Shown: positions 13,877 to 20,601 of the stretch, piece after piece
Position numbering within the stretch: the stretch's first letter is position 1
Layout of the letters: each line of letters begins with the position of its first letter
Source of the DNA: a virus
Strand: one strand, 5' to 3'
Length of the DNA stretch: 23,510 nt
Virus record (IMG/VR): IMGVR_UViG_3300032316_000614
Location: 1 to 23,510 of that record
Notes under the pieces: generated by a model
What the model was told of the DNA's origin: nothing
Seen by the model: only the letters and a program-made list of their open reading frames with translations
The model's database searches: none
Made by a program: the position numbers and the translations under genes

Positions 13877-14356
13877 ATGAAATATGTAATAACAGGGCCT
13901 GCTGCATCAGGCAAAACAACCTTTGCAGCCACTTTAGAGGCCAAAGGTTTAAAGCTGGCAAAGGCAATGACCACACGCCCGAAGCGCGGGCCACTTGACA
14001 GGGAATACAATTTTGCAAGCGCCGAAGATGTTAAAAACAGTTGCGAGATATACCACGTGTACAACAGTTGGTACTACGGATTTACAAAGGCACAACTGTT
14101 TGCATCGGATGTATTCATTGCGGGCGCTGAAATGGCGCTCAAACTTCAGGATTACTTTGGGGCTGACAAATGCCTGGTTATCTTCCTGAATGCGCCTGAA
14201 AGCCTGCGAAGAATGCGCCTGAAGTTCAGGGATGACAAAGCCGATGAAGCAGACGAGCGCATAACACGGGATTACAAAGACTATGCGATGTTTTCCGCTG
14301 CGGAGCGCTTTGATATTGAGATTTCCAACTTTACGCTGAATCAGCCGAAATCATGA
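13877..14356 (+). CDS. Guanylate-kinase-like P-loop protein
   Basis: The 159-residue protein starts with a Walker A motif GPAASGKTT (residues 7-15). Next come TTRPKRGPLDREYNF (about 35-49), matching the GMP-binding TTRxxR...Y-F segment of guanylate kinases, a hydrophobic strand ending LVIFLNAPE (about 99-107), and an Arg-rich lid-like helix (LRRMRLKFRDD). Length is a little below cellular Gmk (about 200 residues). Likely activity: phosphorylation of (d)GMP or another nucleoside monophosphate to feed replication. Its stop overlaps the helicase start by 4 bases. Modified-nucleotide kinases of phages share this fold, so the substrate is open. Confidence 0.75.
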   Translation: MKYVITGPAASGKTTFAATLEAKGLKLAKAMTTRPKRGPLDREYNFASAEDVKNSCEIYHVYNSWYYGFTKAQLFASDVFIAGAEMALKLQDYFGADKCLVIFLNAPESLRRMRLKFRDDKADEADERITRDYKDYAMFSAAERFDIEISNFTLNQPKS

Positions 14357-15813
14357 AAGAACCTGTAATCATTGTAAAGGGCACGCCGCCATCTTCGGAG
14401 GAACTTGAGCGTTCTGTCCTGTCAGCGCTCCTGACAGACCGTGACGCAGCAGCCAACATCATGGACATACTTACACCTGATGCCTTTTACAGCGACACAA
14501 ACAGGGAAGTGTACAACTGTATTGCCATGCTGTACAGCAGAGGTAGCGCAATTGATATGCTGACTGTGACAAATGAGGTAAAGAAGTCCGGTAAAGTTGA
14601 CCCGTTCTATGTATCCGAACTTGCTATGATGTTGACAGGAACAGCCAATGCTGAATACTACGCCCGCATATTGACGCAAAAGCAGATCAGCCGTGCCATC
14701 ATCCGCACGGGCATCGAATCCGTCACAGATGCTTTGCAGGAAAAAACAGACCCGATTGAACTACTGGATAAAACGGAGCGTGAAATATACGCCATCGGGC
14801 ACGGGATAACCACAACCGATGCCGTACAGGTCGGACAGGCAGTTCCTGAAATACTTAAGCGGATAGAGAAAGCCGCGCAATCAAAGGGTATAACGGGCAT
14901 TGAAGGTGGCATCAGGCAATTTGACCGCCACACCGGAGGCTTTCAGCAGGGCGAACTGTACATCCTCGCAGGCAGGCCAGGCATGGGAAAAACAGCGCTT
15001 CTTCTGTCATGGGCTTTGAACATCGCGGCATCGGGCGTGCCGGTCGGCGTGTTCTCTTTGGAAATGACAAAGGACGAACTGGTCATGCGCCTGCTGTCTA
15101 TGCTGTCCGGTGTTCCATCGGCAGACATGAAAAAAGGCATGATGGCCGAATCGAAATGGCCCGAACTTATGAAGGCATCAGAGCAACTATCTGCCATGCC
15201 GATGTACATTGACGATGAGGGCGGGCAATCAGCAAGTGCCGTAAGATCACGCGCACGCCGGATGGTGCAGCGTAACAAAGTCCAAGTTCTATTTCTTGAC
15301 TACCTGCAAAAGATGTCAGCGCCTAAGCAGTACGCAGGCAACAGGGAGGCAGAGGTGAATTACAATGTGCAGAGCCTGAAGAATATCGCAAAGGAACTCA
15401 AGCTGCCATTTATCTGCCTGTCGCAACTTTCGCGGGCTGTGGAAAGCAGAGCCGACAAAAAGCCGATACTGTCAGACCTTCGGGAATCGGGAGCAATCGA
15501 ACAGGAGGCAGATATGGTGCTGTTTCTGTGGAGGCCCGAATACTACGGCATTACACAGGATGCGGAGGGCAACGATATGTCAGATGGCTATGTTGAATTG
15601 GATGTAGCAAAGTTCCGGCACGGGCCGACTATGACCATACCGATCAAGTTCATCGGCGAACTTACCAAGTTCACAGACTACCGACATCCGAATGACTTTA
15701 AAGGCATCCAACAAGCGCCTGTGGGCGATTTTAACGCATGGGGTAACGCTATACACGATGCGCCTGTAATATCGCAGCACAGGCCAAATTTGGACGTTGA
15801 AATACCGTTTTAA
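14353..15813 (+). CDS. dnaB: Replicative DNA helicase, DnaB family
   Basis: The 486-residue protein has the full DnaB layout. The N-terminal helical domain begins at SSEELERSVLSALL (14-27). After a linker, the RecA-like domain opens with GGIRQFDRHTGGFQQGELYI, followed by Walker A GRPGMGKTA (about 207-215), GVFSLEMTKDEL (about 233-244), Walker B VLFLDYLQKM (about 311-320), LSQLSRAVESR (sensor region, about 355-365) and SDLRESGAIEQEADMVLFLW (about 374-393). It unwinds DNA 5' to 3' at the phage replication fork. The length is normal for DnaB. No separate primase is seen in the window, so the phage may use the host primase or one encoded elsewhere. Confidence 0.95.
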   Translation: MKEPVIIVKGTPPSSEELERSVLSALLTDRDAAANIMDILTPDAFYSDTNREVYNCIAMLYSRGSAIDMLTVTNEVKKSGKVDPFYVSELAMMLTGTANAEYYARILTQKQISRAIIRTGIESVTDALQEKTDPIELLDKTEREIYAIGHGITTTDAVQVGQAVPEILKRIEKAAQSKGITGIEGGIRQFDRHTGGFQQGELYILAGRPGMGKTALLLSWALNIAASGVPVGVFSLEMTKDELVMRLLSMLSGVPSADMKKGMMAESKWPELMKASEQLSAMPMYIDDEGGQSASAVRSRARRMVQRNKVQVLFLDYLQKMSAPKQYAGNREAEVNYNVQSLKNIAKELKLPFICLSQLSRAVESRADKKPILSDLRESGAIEQEADMVLFLWRPEYYGITQDAEGNDMSDGYVELDVAKFRHGPTMTIPIKFIGELTKFTDYRHPNDFKGIQQAPVGDFNAWGNAIHDAPVISQHRPNLDVEIPF

Positions 15814-15823
15814 AAGCCGACAC

Positions 15824-16861
15824 ATGAAACATATATCACTATTTTCAGGTATCGGCGGCTTTGACCTGGCAGCGGAATGGATGGGATGGGATAACATTGC
15901 ATCCTGTGAAATCAATCCGTTTTGTAATCGCACACTTGCTCATTATTGGCCGGATGCATATCACCACGATGACATTCACACTTTAACCTTTGATTTACTC
16001 AATGAAAAAATCAGCAAAAAATATCCCGACTGGCAATCAGATGACATTATTCTCACCGGAGGATTCCCTTGTCAACCCTATTCACAAGCAGGTAAACGGC
16101 TTGGAAAGGAGGACAGCCGCCATTTGTGGCCCGAAATGCTTAGAGTTATACGAGAGGTCAGGCCGCGCTACATCGTTGGGGAAAATGTTAGCGGCCTTGT
16201 TAATTGGTCAGACGGATTGGTATTCGAGGAGGTGCAGGTTAATTTGGAGAATGAAGGGTACGAAGTACAGGCGTTTGTACTTCCAGCTTGTGCCGTTGAC
16301 GCGCCGCACCGGAGAGACAGGGTTTGGTTTATTGCCAACCGTAACAGCACATCAACAAAACACCCAATTCAAACAGGGGGGAACTTGTTTGCAAGCAAAA
16401 GCGGTTCATGGACTACTTCCAACGCCGACTGCAATGGACAGCAGTGGGGCAACAGCAAACATGAAATCAACGCAGGTCAAAGAGGGGAGTATGCACAGCG
16501 TGACGTTGAGCAGAGCGTTAAGTATGGGACTACTTCCAACGCCGACAGCAAACGATATGAAAAATGCAACGCTTCCAAAATCTCAATTAACGAGAGATGG
16601 AGGGATGATAAAATATGTAATGAATTCAATGCTTCCAACTCCAACAACCAGGACGCGAACGGAATAGAACACTCTCCGTCACAGAAAAACAAATCACATT
16701 TGGCGGCAGATATAGGCACGATGTTTCAGGAAACACATGGCAAAACTTCCCAACTCAATCCCCGGTTTGTGCTGGAAATGATGGGATTCCCGCCCGATTG
16801 GACGGAATTACCTTTCCAAAATGGAGAAACGAAAGTATCAAAGCAGCCGGAAACGCCATAG
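15824..16861 (+). CDS. dcm: C5 cytosine-specific DNA methyltransferase
   Basis: The 345-residue protein has the ordered motifs of the family: SAM-binding LFSGIGGF (6-13), catalytic GGFPCQPYS (C83), VGENVSGL (motif VI, about 118-125) and DAPHRRDRVWFIA (motif VIII, about 159-171). The C-terminal motif IX/X region is LNPRFVLEMMGFPPDW. The target-recognition region between them (about 172-310) is low-complexity, rich in Asn, Ser and Asp, with repeated TTSNAD blocks. It likely protects phage DNA from host restriction; the target sequence cannot be read from this. The upstream in-frame codon at 15797 lies inside dnaB, so ATG 15824 is used. A long +1 open frame overlaps it (16002-16667). Confidence 0.92.
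   Translation: MKHISLFSGIGGFDLAAEWMGWDNIASCEINPFCNRTLAHYWPDAYHHDDIHTLTFDLLNEKISKKYPDWQSDDIILTGGFPCQPYSQAGKRLGKEDSRHLWPEMLRVIREVRPRYIVGENVSGLVNWSDGLVFEEVQVNLENEGYEVQAFVLPACAVDAPHRRDRVWFIANRNSTSTKHPIQTGGNLFASKSGSWTTSNADCNGQQWGNSKHEINAGQRGEYAQRDVEQSVKYGTTSNADSKRYEKCNASKISINERWRDDKICNEFNASNSNNQDANGIEHSPSQKNKSHLAADIGTMFQETHGKTSQLNPRFVLEMMGFPPDWTELPFQNGETKVSKQPETP
16002..16667 (+). CDS. Overlapping +1-frame open reading frame inside the methyltransferase gene
   Basis: A 221-codon frame starting ATGAAAAAATCAGC lies wholly inside dcm, one base ahead in phase. Its product is basic and protein-like: QMTLFSPEDSLVNPIHK, SLGKMLAALLIGQTDWYS, LIWRMKGTKYRRLYFQLV and then repeated LLPTPTA blocks (LLPTVTA, LLPTPTAMD, LLPTPTAND, MLPTPTT). 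I recognise this kind of sequence from Bacteroidota phage and prophage proteins, where it is sometimes annotated beside or as part of a methyltransferase. The repeated LLPTPTA blocks are the same DNA as the TTSNAD blocks of the dcm frame. It may be a true overlapping gene or a shadow of the repeats; function is unknown. Confidence 0.45.
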   Translation: MKKSAKNIPTGNQMTLFSPEDSLVNPIHKQVNGLERRTAAICGPKCLELYERSGRATSLGKMLAALLIGQTDWYSRRCRLIWRMKGTKYRRLYFQLVPLTRRTGETGFGLLPTVTAHQQNTQFKQGGTCLQAKAVHGLLPTPTAMDSSGATANMKSTQVKEGSMHSVTLSRALSMGLLPTPTANDMKNATLPKSQLTRDGGMIKYVMNSMLPTPTTRTRTE

Positions 16862-16919
16862 TGCCACAGGTTGCACTTAAAATATTTCAGGCAATCGAAC
16901 AAATCAATAATCACACACG

Positions 16920-17147
16920 ATGAAACACATCTTTCAAAAATTCACATCAAAACTCCCGCAATGGCTGCGCGATGACCTGCAAAAACTTGCAATCGGCGGT
17001 GCGGTTGTTCTGCTTATCATTTTCATCGTATGGCTGGTAATGCTATTCAAGCGCTATGCCGCCATCATTGCAACCACAGTTGCCGTTATCGGCTTTGCTT
17101 ACATAATCGGTGAAATCATACTGGGTGTAAAAAAACGCAGGCCATGA
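16920..17147 (+). CDS. Small two-pass membrane protein
   Basis: The 75 residues contain two hydrophobic segments (about 26-44 and 48-67) joined by a short basic turn (LFKRYA), and end in KKRRP. An amphipathic N-terminal helix precedes them. A hairpin topology with both ends in the cytoplasm is likely. It overlaps the next gene by 4 bases. Possible roles include a second holin-type or membrane-anchoring protein; nothing specific is recognised. Confidence 0.6.
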   Translation: MKHIFQKFTSKLPQWLRDDLQKLAIGGAVVLLIIFIVWLVMLFKRYAAIIATTVAVIGFAYIIGEIILGVKKRRP

Positions 17148-17677
17148 AAGCGGTGACGCACGTAAACGATGAAGGCCGCATCACAAGCGCGGAGGCAATC
17201 ACAGCCATCAGGCAGACGCTGAATGAGCAGCGCAACACGGAGGTACTGATTACCATCATGCCCGCAATGGACATCCGGCGCACTTTCGATATTCTACCCG
17301 AACAGGATTTATTTGACCGCGTGAAACACCTGGATGCACTTGCAAGTACGCACGTTGACCACACAGACATAAACGCTGTACTTGACCTGTTGAATGAACT
17401 GTCCGCATGGCTGCCTGAAGCGGGCAAGTGCCAGGCATCGGCAAAGTTTTATCTGCTTGTCGCTGTAGATGCTGTTATGTCTGCTATTCCCGATGACATC
17501 AAGGTACTATCTATTAGCGAACGTAAAAGATGGGTATCTGCACGAATAGCCGAATGGGAGGCAATGTTTGAACGATCAGAGAGGCTGTGCGCTGCCATCA
17601 CGCATAGATGCGATCATCTGCGTACATTCGTGTCTTACGAAAAAGAACAGGCGAAAGCTGCCATTTCAGCAATTTAA
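17144..17677 (+). CDS. Hypothetical helical protein
   Basis: The 177-residue product is predicted mostly helical, with no membrane segment and no catalytic motif. Features: an early RITSAEAITAIRQTLNEQ stretch, a middle acidic region (HTDINAVLDLLNELSAWLPE) and a charged C-terminal helix (YEKEQAKAAISAI). It is translationally coupled to the upstream membrane protein through ATGA, so it may work with it. A promoter box overlaps just past its stop. Confidence 0.6.
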   Translation: MKAVTHVNDEGRITSAEAITAIRQTLNEQRNTEVLITIMPAMDIRRTFDILPEQDLFDRVKHLDALASTHVDHTDINAVLDLLNELSAWLPEAGKCQASAKFYLLVAVDAVMSAIPDDIKVLSISERKRWVSARIAEWEAMFERSERLCAAITHRCDHLRTFVSYEKEQAKAAISAI

Positions 17678-17679
17678 AC

Positions 17680-17687
17680 TAAATTTG
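17680..17687 (+). promoter_or_regulatory. Possible promoter -7 box
   Basis: TAAATTTG at 17680-17687 fits TAnnTTTG and lies just after a stop codon. The -33 site is weak (CTG at 17658-17660, 19 bases upstream). The RNA would start about 17692 with a very short A-rich leader to the ATG at 17705. Confidence 0.4.
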
Positions 17688-17704
17688 TCCACAAAAAAGG
17701 AAAC

Positions 17705-17950
17705 ATGAACCAACAAGTAGCAGCGCGATTCAGGCTGATGTCGGAACACGAACGCGAAAAGTTCACAGCAGAGTGCATTGAACAAGGCCTGACAGCCCAC
17801 CAAACAGACCTGATGGAAAACCACATCTGCGGAAGGCGTGCCGGGCAATCGGACGCAGAAACAAAACTGATAGGCCATTTTATGAAGTGGCCAAAGCAGG
17901 CAGACGCAGCACAATCTCTTTTCAAAAAATACACAACCTTTACACGATGA
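17705..17950 (+). CDS. Small hypothetical protein
   Basis: The 81-residue protein is helical, with Arg- and Glu-rich segments (RFRLMSEHEREKFTAECIE, about 9-27) and GRRAGQSDAETKLIGHF near residue 45-60. No known motif. It overlaps the MazG-like gene by 4 bases (ATGA at 17947-17950), so the two are coupled. Confidence 0.6.
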   Translation: MNQQVAARFRLMSEHEREKFTAECIEQGLTAHQTDLMENHICGRRAGQSDAETKLIGHFMKWPKQADAAQSLFKKYTTFTR

Positions 17951-18519
17951 AGAATCAGATCACACCCGCACAATTGCAAACGTGGGCAAAGGAAATCCAT
18001 GCCAACGCCATTGCCAAAGGATTCTACCCTGAAAACCCAAAGGACAGGAATGACAAAGAAATGCTGATGCTGATAATCTGCGAACTTGCTGAAGCGGTGG
18101 AAGCGCACCGTGAGGACAGGTGGATGGATGGCAGGCAGGGAATCATTCCTGAAGAACTGGCAAAGTATCCGCAGGAATTTGAAGCCAATTTCAAGGCATG
18201 GGTGAAAGATACGGTAGAGGATGAAATGGCTGATGCGCTGATACGGATACTGGATTTTACCGAACACAAGGAGTATGATTACTCTATAATTACTGATTTG
18301 GTTACGATGCCTGTATTAAATGAGCCATTTGCAGCAAATTTACTGAATGTTACATATCAACTGACAGAGCCTAGAAACAACGATTTTTACAATTGTATTT
18401 TTGCAATCAAGCAAATCATCGGCATCTGTGACGAATACAACATCGACCTGGTGTTCCATGTAGAGGCAAAGATGAAATACAACGCAACCCGCCCGATCAA
18501 ACATGGCAAAGCCTATTAA
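17947..18519 (+). CDS. MazG-like nucleotide pyrophosphohydrolase
   Basis: The 190-residue protein carries a MazG-type all-alpha NTP pyrophosphatase core: LIICELAEAVEAHRED (E46, E49 of the first ExxE) and EDEMADALIRILDF (E93 and D96 of the ExxD), which together bind Mg2+. Known role: hydrolysis of (d)NTPs to monophosphates, sanitising the pool or lowering alarmone levels. With ThyX and the kinase-like protein it suggests nucleotide-pool control by this phage. The start at 17947 is chosen because it overlaps the preceding stop as ATGA. The C-terminal 85 residues are more variable. It overlaps the next gene by 17 bases. Confidence 0.75.
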   Translation: MKNQITPAQLQTWAKEIHANAIAKGFYPENPKDRNDKEMLMLIICELAEAVEAHREDRWMDGRQGIIPEELAKYPQEFEANFKAWVKDTVEDEMADALIRILDFTEHKEYDYSIITDLVTMPVLNEPFAANLLNVTYQLTEPRNNDFYNCIFAIKQIIGICDEYNIDLVFHVEAKMKYNATRPIKHGKAY

Positions 18520-18970
18520 GCATACAACCGCTACGCCTGCTGAACTAAAGGAACTTTGGAGAAAGCAGGAAGAGCGGAAGCAGAAGCGGCGCGCGCAATG
18601 GGAGGCGCGCGCCGCTGGACAATTGAAGCCGAAGCCGGAAAGCGCAAACCGGATAACCGCAAACATTATCCGGTTAATTAATATGCAGTCGGGCTGCTAT
18701 GCCTTCAGGGTAAACAACGTGGGCGTATGGGATGCGGCAAAGCAGATACATCGTAAAGGCAACACGGAGCGCGGAATATCAGATGTGATTGCGTGTATTC
18801 GCGGTAAGATGGTATGTATCGAAGTAAAGGCAGGAAAGGACAAAGAAAGCATCCATCAACAGCAGTTCGGAGCGAATGTACAACAAGCCAAAGGGCTGTA
18901 TTTTGTAGCCAGGTCAACCGATCAGTTTATCGAATACTTTGAGCAAATGTTAAAATCTGAAAGTTTCTGA
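18503..18970 (+). CDS. VRR-NUC domain nuclease
   Basis: The 155-residue protein has a basic, helical N-terminal arm (KQEERKQKRRAQWEARAAG, about 21-39) followed by a VRR-NUC domain of the PD-(D/E)XK fold. Seen: FRVNNVGVWD, then ERGISDVIACIRGKMVCIEVKAG containing D94, E107 and K109 (written here across residues 90-111 in parts), and the Gln helix IHQQQFGANVQQ. In phages such proteins are thought to act as structure-specific nucleases or Holliday-junction resolvases during replication and recombination. The start overlaps the MazG-like gene by 17 bases. The arm and following residues are encoded by two strong hairpins. Confidence 0.85.
   Translation: MAKPIKHTTATPAELKELWRKQEERKQKRRAQWEARAAGQLKPKPESANRITANIIRLINMQSGCYAFRVNNVGVWDAAKQIHRKGNTERGISDVIACIRGKMVCIEVKAGKDKESIHQQQFGANVQQAKGLYFVARSTDQFIEYFEQMLKSESF
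18586..18615 (+). other. Very stable hairpin inside the VRR-NUC gene
   Basis: GCGGCGCGCGC at 18586-18596 pairs perfectly with GCGCGCGCCGC at 18605-18615 around an 8-base loop. It is GC-only in an otherwise mixed gene and encodes RRAQWEARAA. It could affect message stability or translation, or be the DNA substrate of a structure-specific protein. Confidence 0.6.
18647..18675 (+). other. Second perfect hairpin inside the VRR-NUC gene
   Basis: AACCGGATAA at 18647-18656 pairs perfectly with TTATCCGGTT at 18666-18675 around a 9-base loop, only 31 bases after the first hairpin. It encodes part of NRITANIIRLIN. Confidence 0.55.
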
Positions 18971-18989
18971 AAAAAAGTAAAGAAAAAAC

Positions 18990-19019
18990 TTGACAAATAA
19001 ATAAAGGCGCGTATCTTTG
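18990..19019 (+). promoter_or_regulatory. Strong Bacteroidota-type promoter
   Basis: TTG at 18990-18992 (within TTGAC) and TATCTTTG at 19012-19019 are 19 bases apart. It lies in an A-rich gap after the VRR-NUC gene and should drive the small genes from 19073. The predicted leader is about 45-50 bases. Confidence 0.8.
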
Positions 19020-19038
19020 TAAGGTCAAACGACAACAG

Positions 19039-19058
19039 CACACACAAACATTCAATTT
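19039..19058 (+). repeat. Leader repeat, copy 1
   Basis: A 20-base sequence beginning CACACACAAACATTC is identical at 19380-19399. Both copies precede a gene start by 15 bases, and both starts read AAGACATGAA. Probably a shared translation-initiation leader. Confidence 0.7.
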
Positions 19059-19072
19059 TTAATTTCCAAGAC

Positions 19073-19366
19073 ATGAAAAACGAGTTCGAAATTACACTTG
19101 CATCTGAAAACGCATTGACTCCATCACAAAAGCGCTCCGCACTTGCAAAAGCGCGCATTGCCCTTAAAAACAAAGGGTATTTTGCCGGAATTGCTTTTGT
19201 TTATGCAGATGGCACTTTGGCTGTTATGATTCATCCGGCACTTAACATGACCGCTTTTGTTGCTCATAAATTTCAAAAAGTACAGGGCAAATGGCGCTCT
19301 TACGTTGGCGCTCCAAATTGGGAGAAGTATTTTGATTTTCGCCACCTGATTAATTCAGCCAACTAA
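19073..19366 (+). CDS. Hypothetical protein
   Basis: This basic 97-residue protein has a helical start (TPSQKRSALAKARIALKNKG) and a beta-rich middle (FAGIAFVYADGTLAVMIHP). It ends with aromatic residues (NWEKYFDFRHLI). No signal peptide or membrane segment. It is the first gene after a strong promoter, so it should be well expressed. I recognise no family. Confidence 0.65.
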   Translation: MKNEFEITLASENALTPSQKRSALAKARIALKNKGYFAGIAFVYADGTLAVMIHPALNMTAFVAHKFQKVQGKWRSYVGAPNWEKYFDFRHLINSAN

Positions 19367-19379
19367 TCACTTTTCAACA

Positions 19380-19399
19380 CACACACAAACATTCAATTT
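19380..19399 (+). repeat. Leader repeat, copy 2
   Basis: Identical to 19039-19058 and placed at the same distance from the next start codon. The two genes that follow the copies are not obviously related, so only the leader was duplicated or conserved. Confidence 0.7.
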
Positions 19400-19414
19400 C
19401 AAAACTTCTAAGAC

Positions 19415-19816
19415 ATGAATCTCGATCAAGTTACCGACAGCATTTCTTGCATGATTTCTGACAACAAAAGCGAGTATCAAACACTTATTGCGTCCGGCAA
19501 ATGGACGGCAAGAGATGAAGCAGAATCTATTTACGATGCAGATGAGCATGACTTTACCATTGAACAGCTTGAGGAGTCAATCCAAAGGATGTTTAATGAA
19601 TTTGAGCCACAAAAGCCAACTTTGACAATTCGTCAATACATCGACTACACATTGCCTTATTTTACAACAGACGCGGATAACGCAATTGATTATGCAGACG
19701 CGTTTTGGCAGCACCTTCAGGATGACAATGACTCGTTGCCATCAGAGAATGTTACAATATATGACGAGCAGCAGTTTAAAGCCGCTGCAATTGAGTTCTA
19801 TAATAACAACTATTAA
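19415..19816 (+). CDS. Strongly acidic hypothetical protein
   Basis: Of 133 residues, 28 are Asp or Glu and only 7 are Lys or Arg, a net charge near -21. Acidic residues are spread along the length (for example YDADEHDFTIEQLEES and TTDADNAIDYADAFWQ). This composition is typical of DNA-mimic proteins, which phages use to block restriction or other DNA-binding defence enzymes, but acidic proteins are not all mimics and no ArdA, Ocr or Ugi motif is recognised. Expressed from the promoter at 18990 and carrying the repeated leader. Confidence 0.65.
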   Translation: MNLDQVTDSISCMISDNKSEYQTLIASGKWTARDEAESIYDADEHDFTIEQLEESIQRMFNEFEPQKPTLTIRQYIDYTLPYFTTDADNAIDYADAFWQHLQDDNDSLPSENVTIYDEQQFKAAAIEFYNNNY

Positions 19817-19827
19817 TATCATCAACG

Positions 19828-20601
19828 ATGGGAACTTTAGCCACAACCGGAATCACATTCAAACAACTTCACCATCAGGCAGCCCCGAATATCGGGCTGC
19901 GTGCCTGGCAGGTCAAGGTAAAGAAAATCACAGGCGCTTACGATGGCAACGCCATTGCTACGCCCGATCAGATAAACGCCCTGCTATCAGCAGGCGCAAA
20001 GAGGATTCATACGATTCATACAGCTTCTACTAAAGCAGCAAAGGTTAGCTATTCCCATCGGCAACAGCCGGAATCAAAAGCGGTTCCGGCTGAACCTTTG
20101 GAAGCAACCAAAGTGCAGCCTGAAGTGCATCCTGAATTAAAGCCTGAAGCGCAACAGTTTGAACAATATCAGCCATACGAACCGGAGCCGCTGAATTGGC
20201 AACTGTGGGCTGTACTGGTATTCTCACTCGGTTGCAGCGTGCCAAATATGTATTCTGTAGCGCTTCAAATGAAAGACAGCGCATTCCTCGCAATGGCAAT
20301 AACCGCCACGTTCACAATCAGTCCAATGTTACTACTTACATCTGAGAACCGAACAGCGCGCATTGCAGCGTTCATCCCAATCGCCATTGAAGTATTCGCC
20401 AACACAGCGGGCTATTATGGCAACCTTTTGTCTATAACAGTAGGCAGCGACATCATCACGCCTGGTAAGTTCCTGAACATGGTTATGCAGATGGCAGGCA
20501 CAGGCGCACGCGGAACGGCTTTATTTTTGGCACTTATGATGGCAGCCGCAATTGCTGCAATGTCGGTAGTGTCAGTTCACTCTATAATTAAAAAAGCATG
20601 A
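19828..20601 (+). CDS. Multi-pass membrane protein with a long cytoplasmic N-terminus
   Basis: The 257 residues begin with a soluble segment (1-120). It contains a small folded-looking part (about 20-65, IGLRAWQVKVKKITGAYDG) and a Pro/Glu/Gln-rich linker (about 75-120). Four hydrophobic segments follow (about 124-145, 153-170, 179-197 and 225-248), ending HSIIKKA. No transporter motif is seen. The gene overlaps the next, a membrane-anchored lysozyme-like protein, by 4 bases, which suggests the two act together at the inner membrane. Confidence 0.65.
   Translation: MGTLATTGITFKQLHHQAAPNIGLRAWQVKVKKITGAYDGNAIATPDQINALLSAGAKRIHTIHTASTKAAKVSYSHRQQPESKAVPAEPLEATKVQPEVHPELKPEAQQFEQYQPYEPEPLNWQLWAVLVFSLGCSVPNMYSVALQMKDSAFLAMAITATFTISPMLLLTSENRTARIAAFIPIAIEVFANTAGYYGNLLSITVGSDIITPGKFLNMVMQMAGTGARGTALFLALMMAAAIAAMSVVSVHSIIKKA

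Noticed and set aside
17674-18267. 197-residue minus-strand frame
   Set aside because: Opposite the MazG-like gene, His/Phe/Cys-rich as expected of antisense translation.
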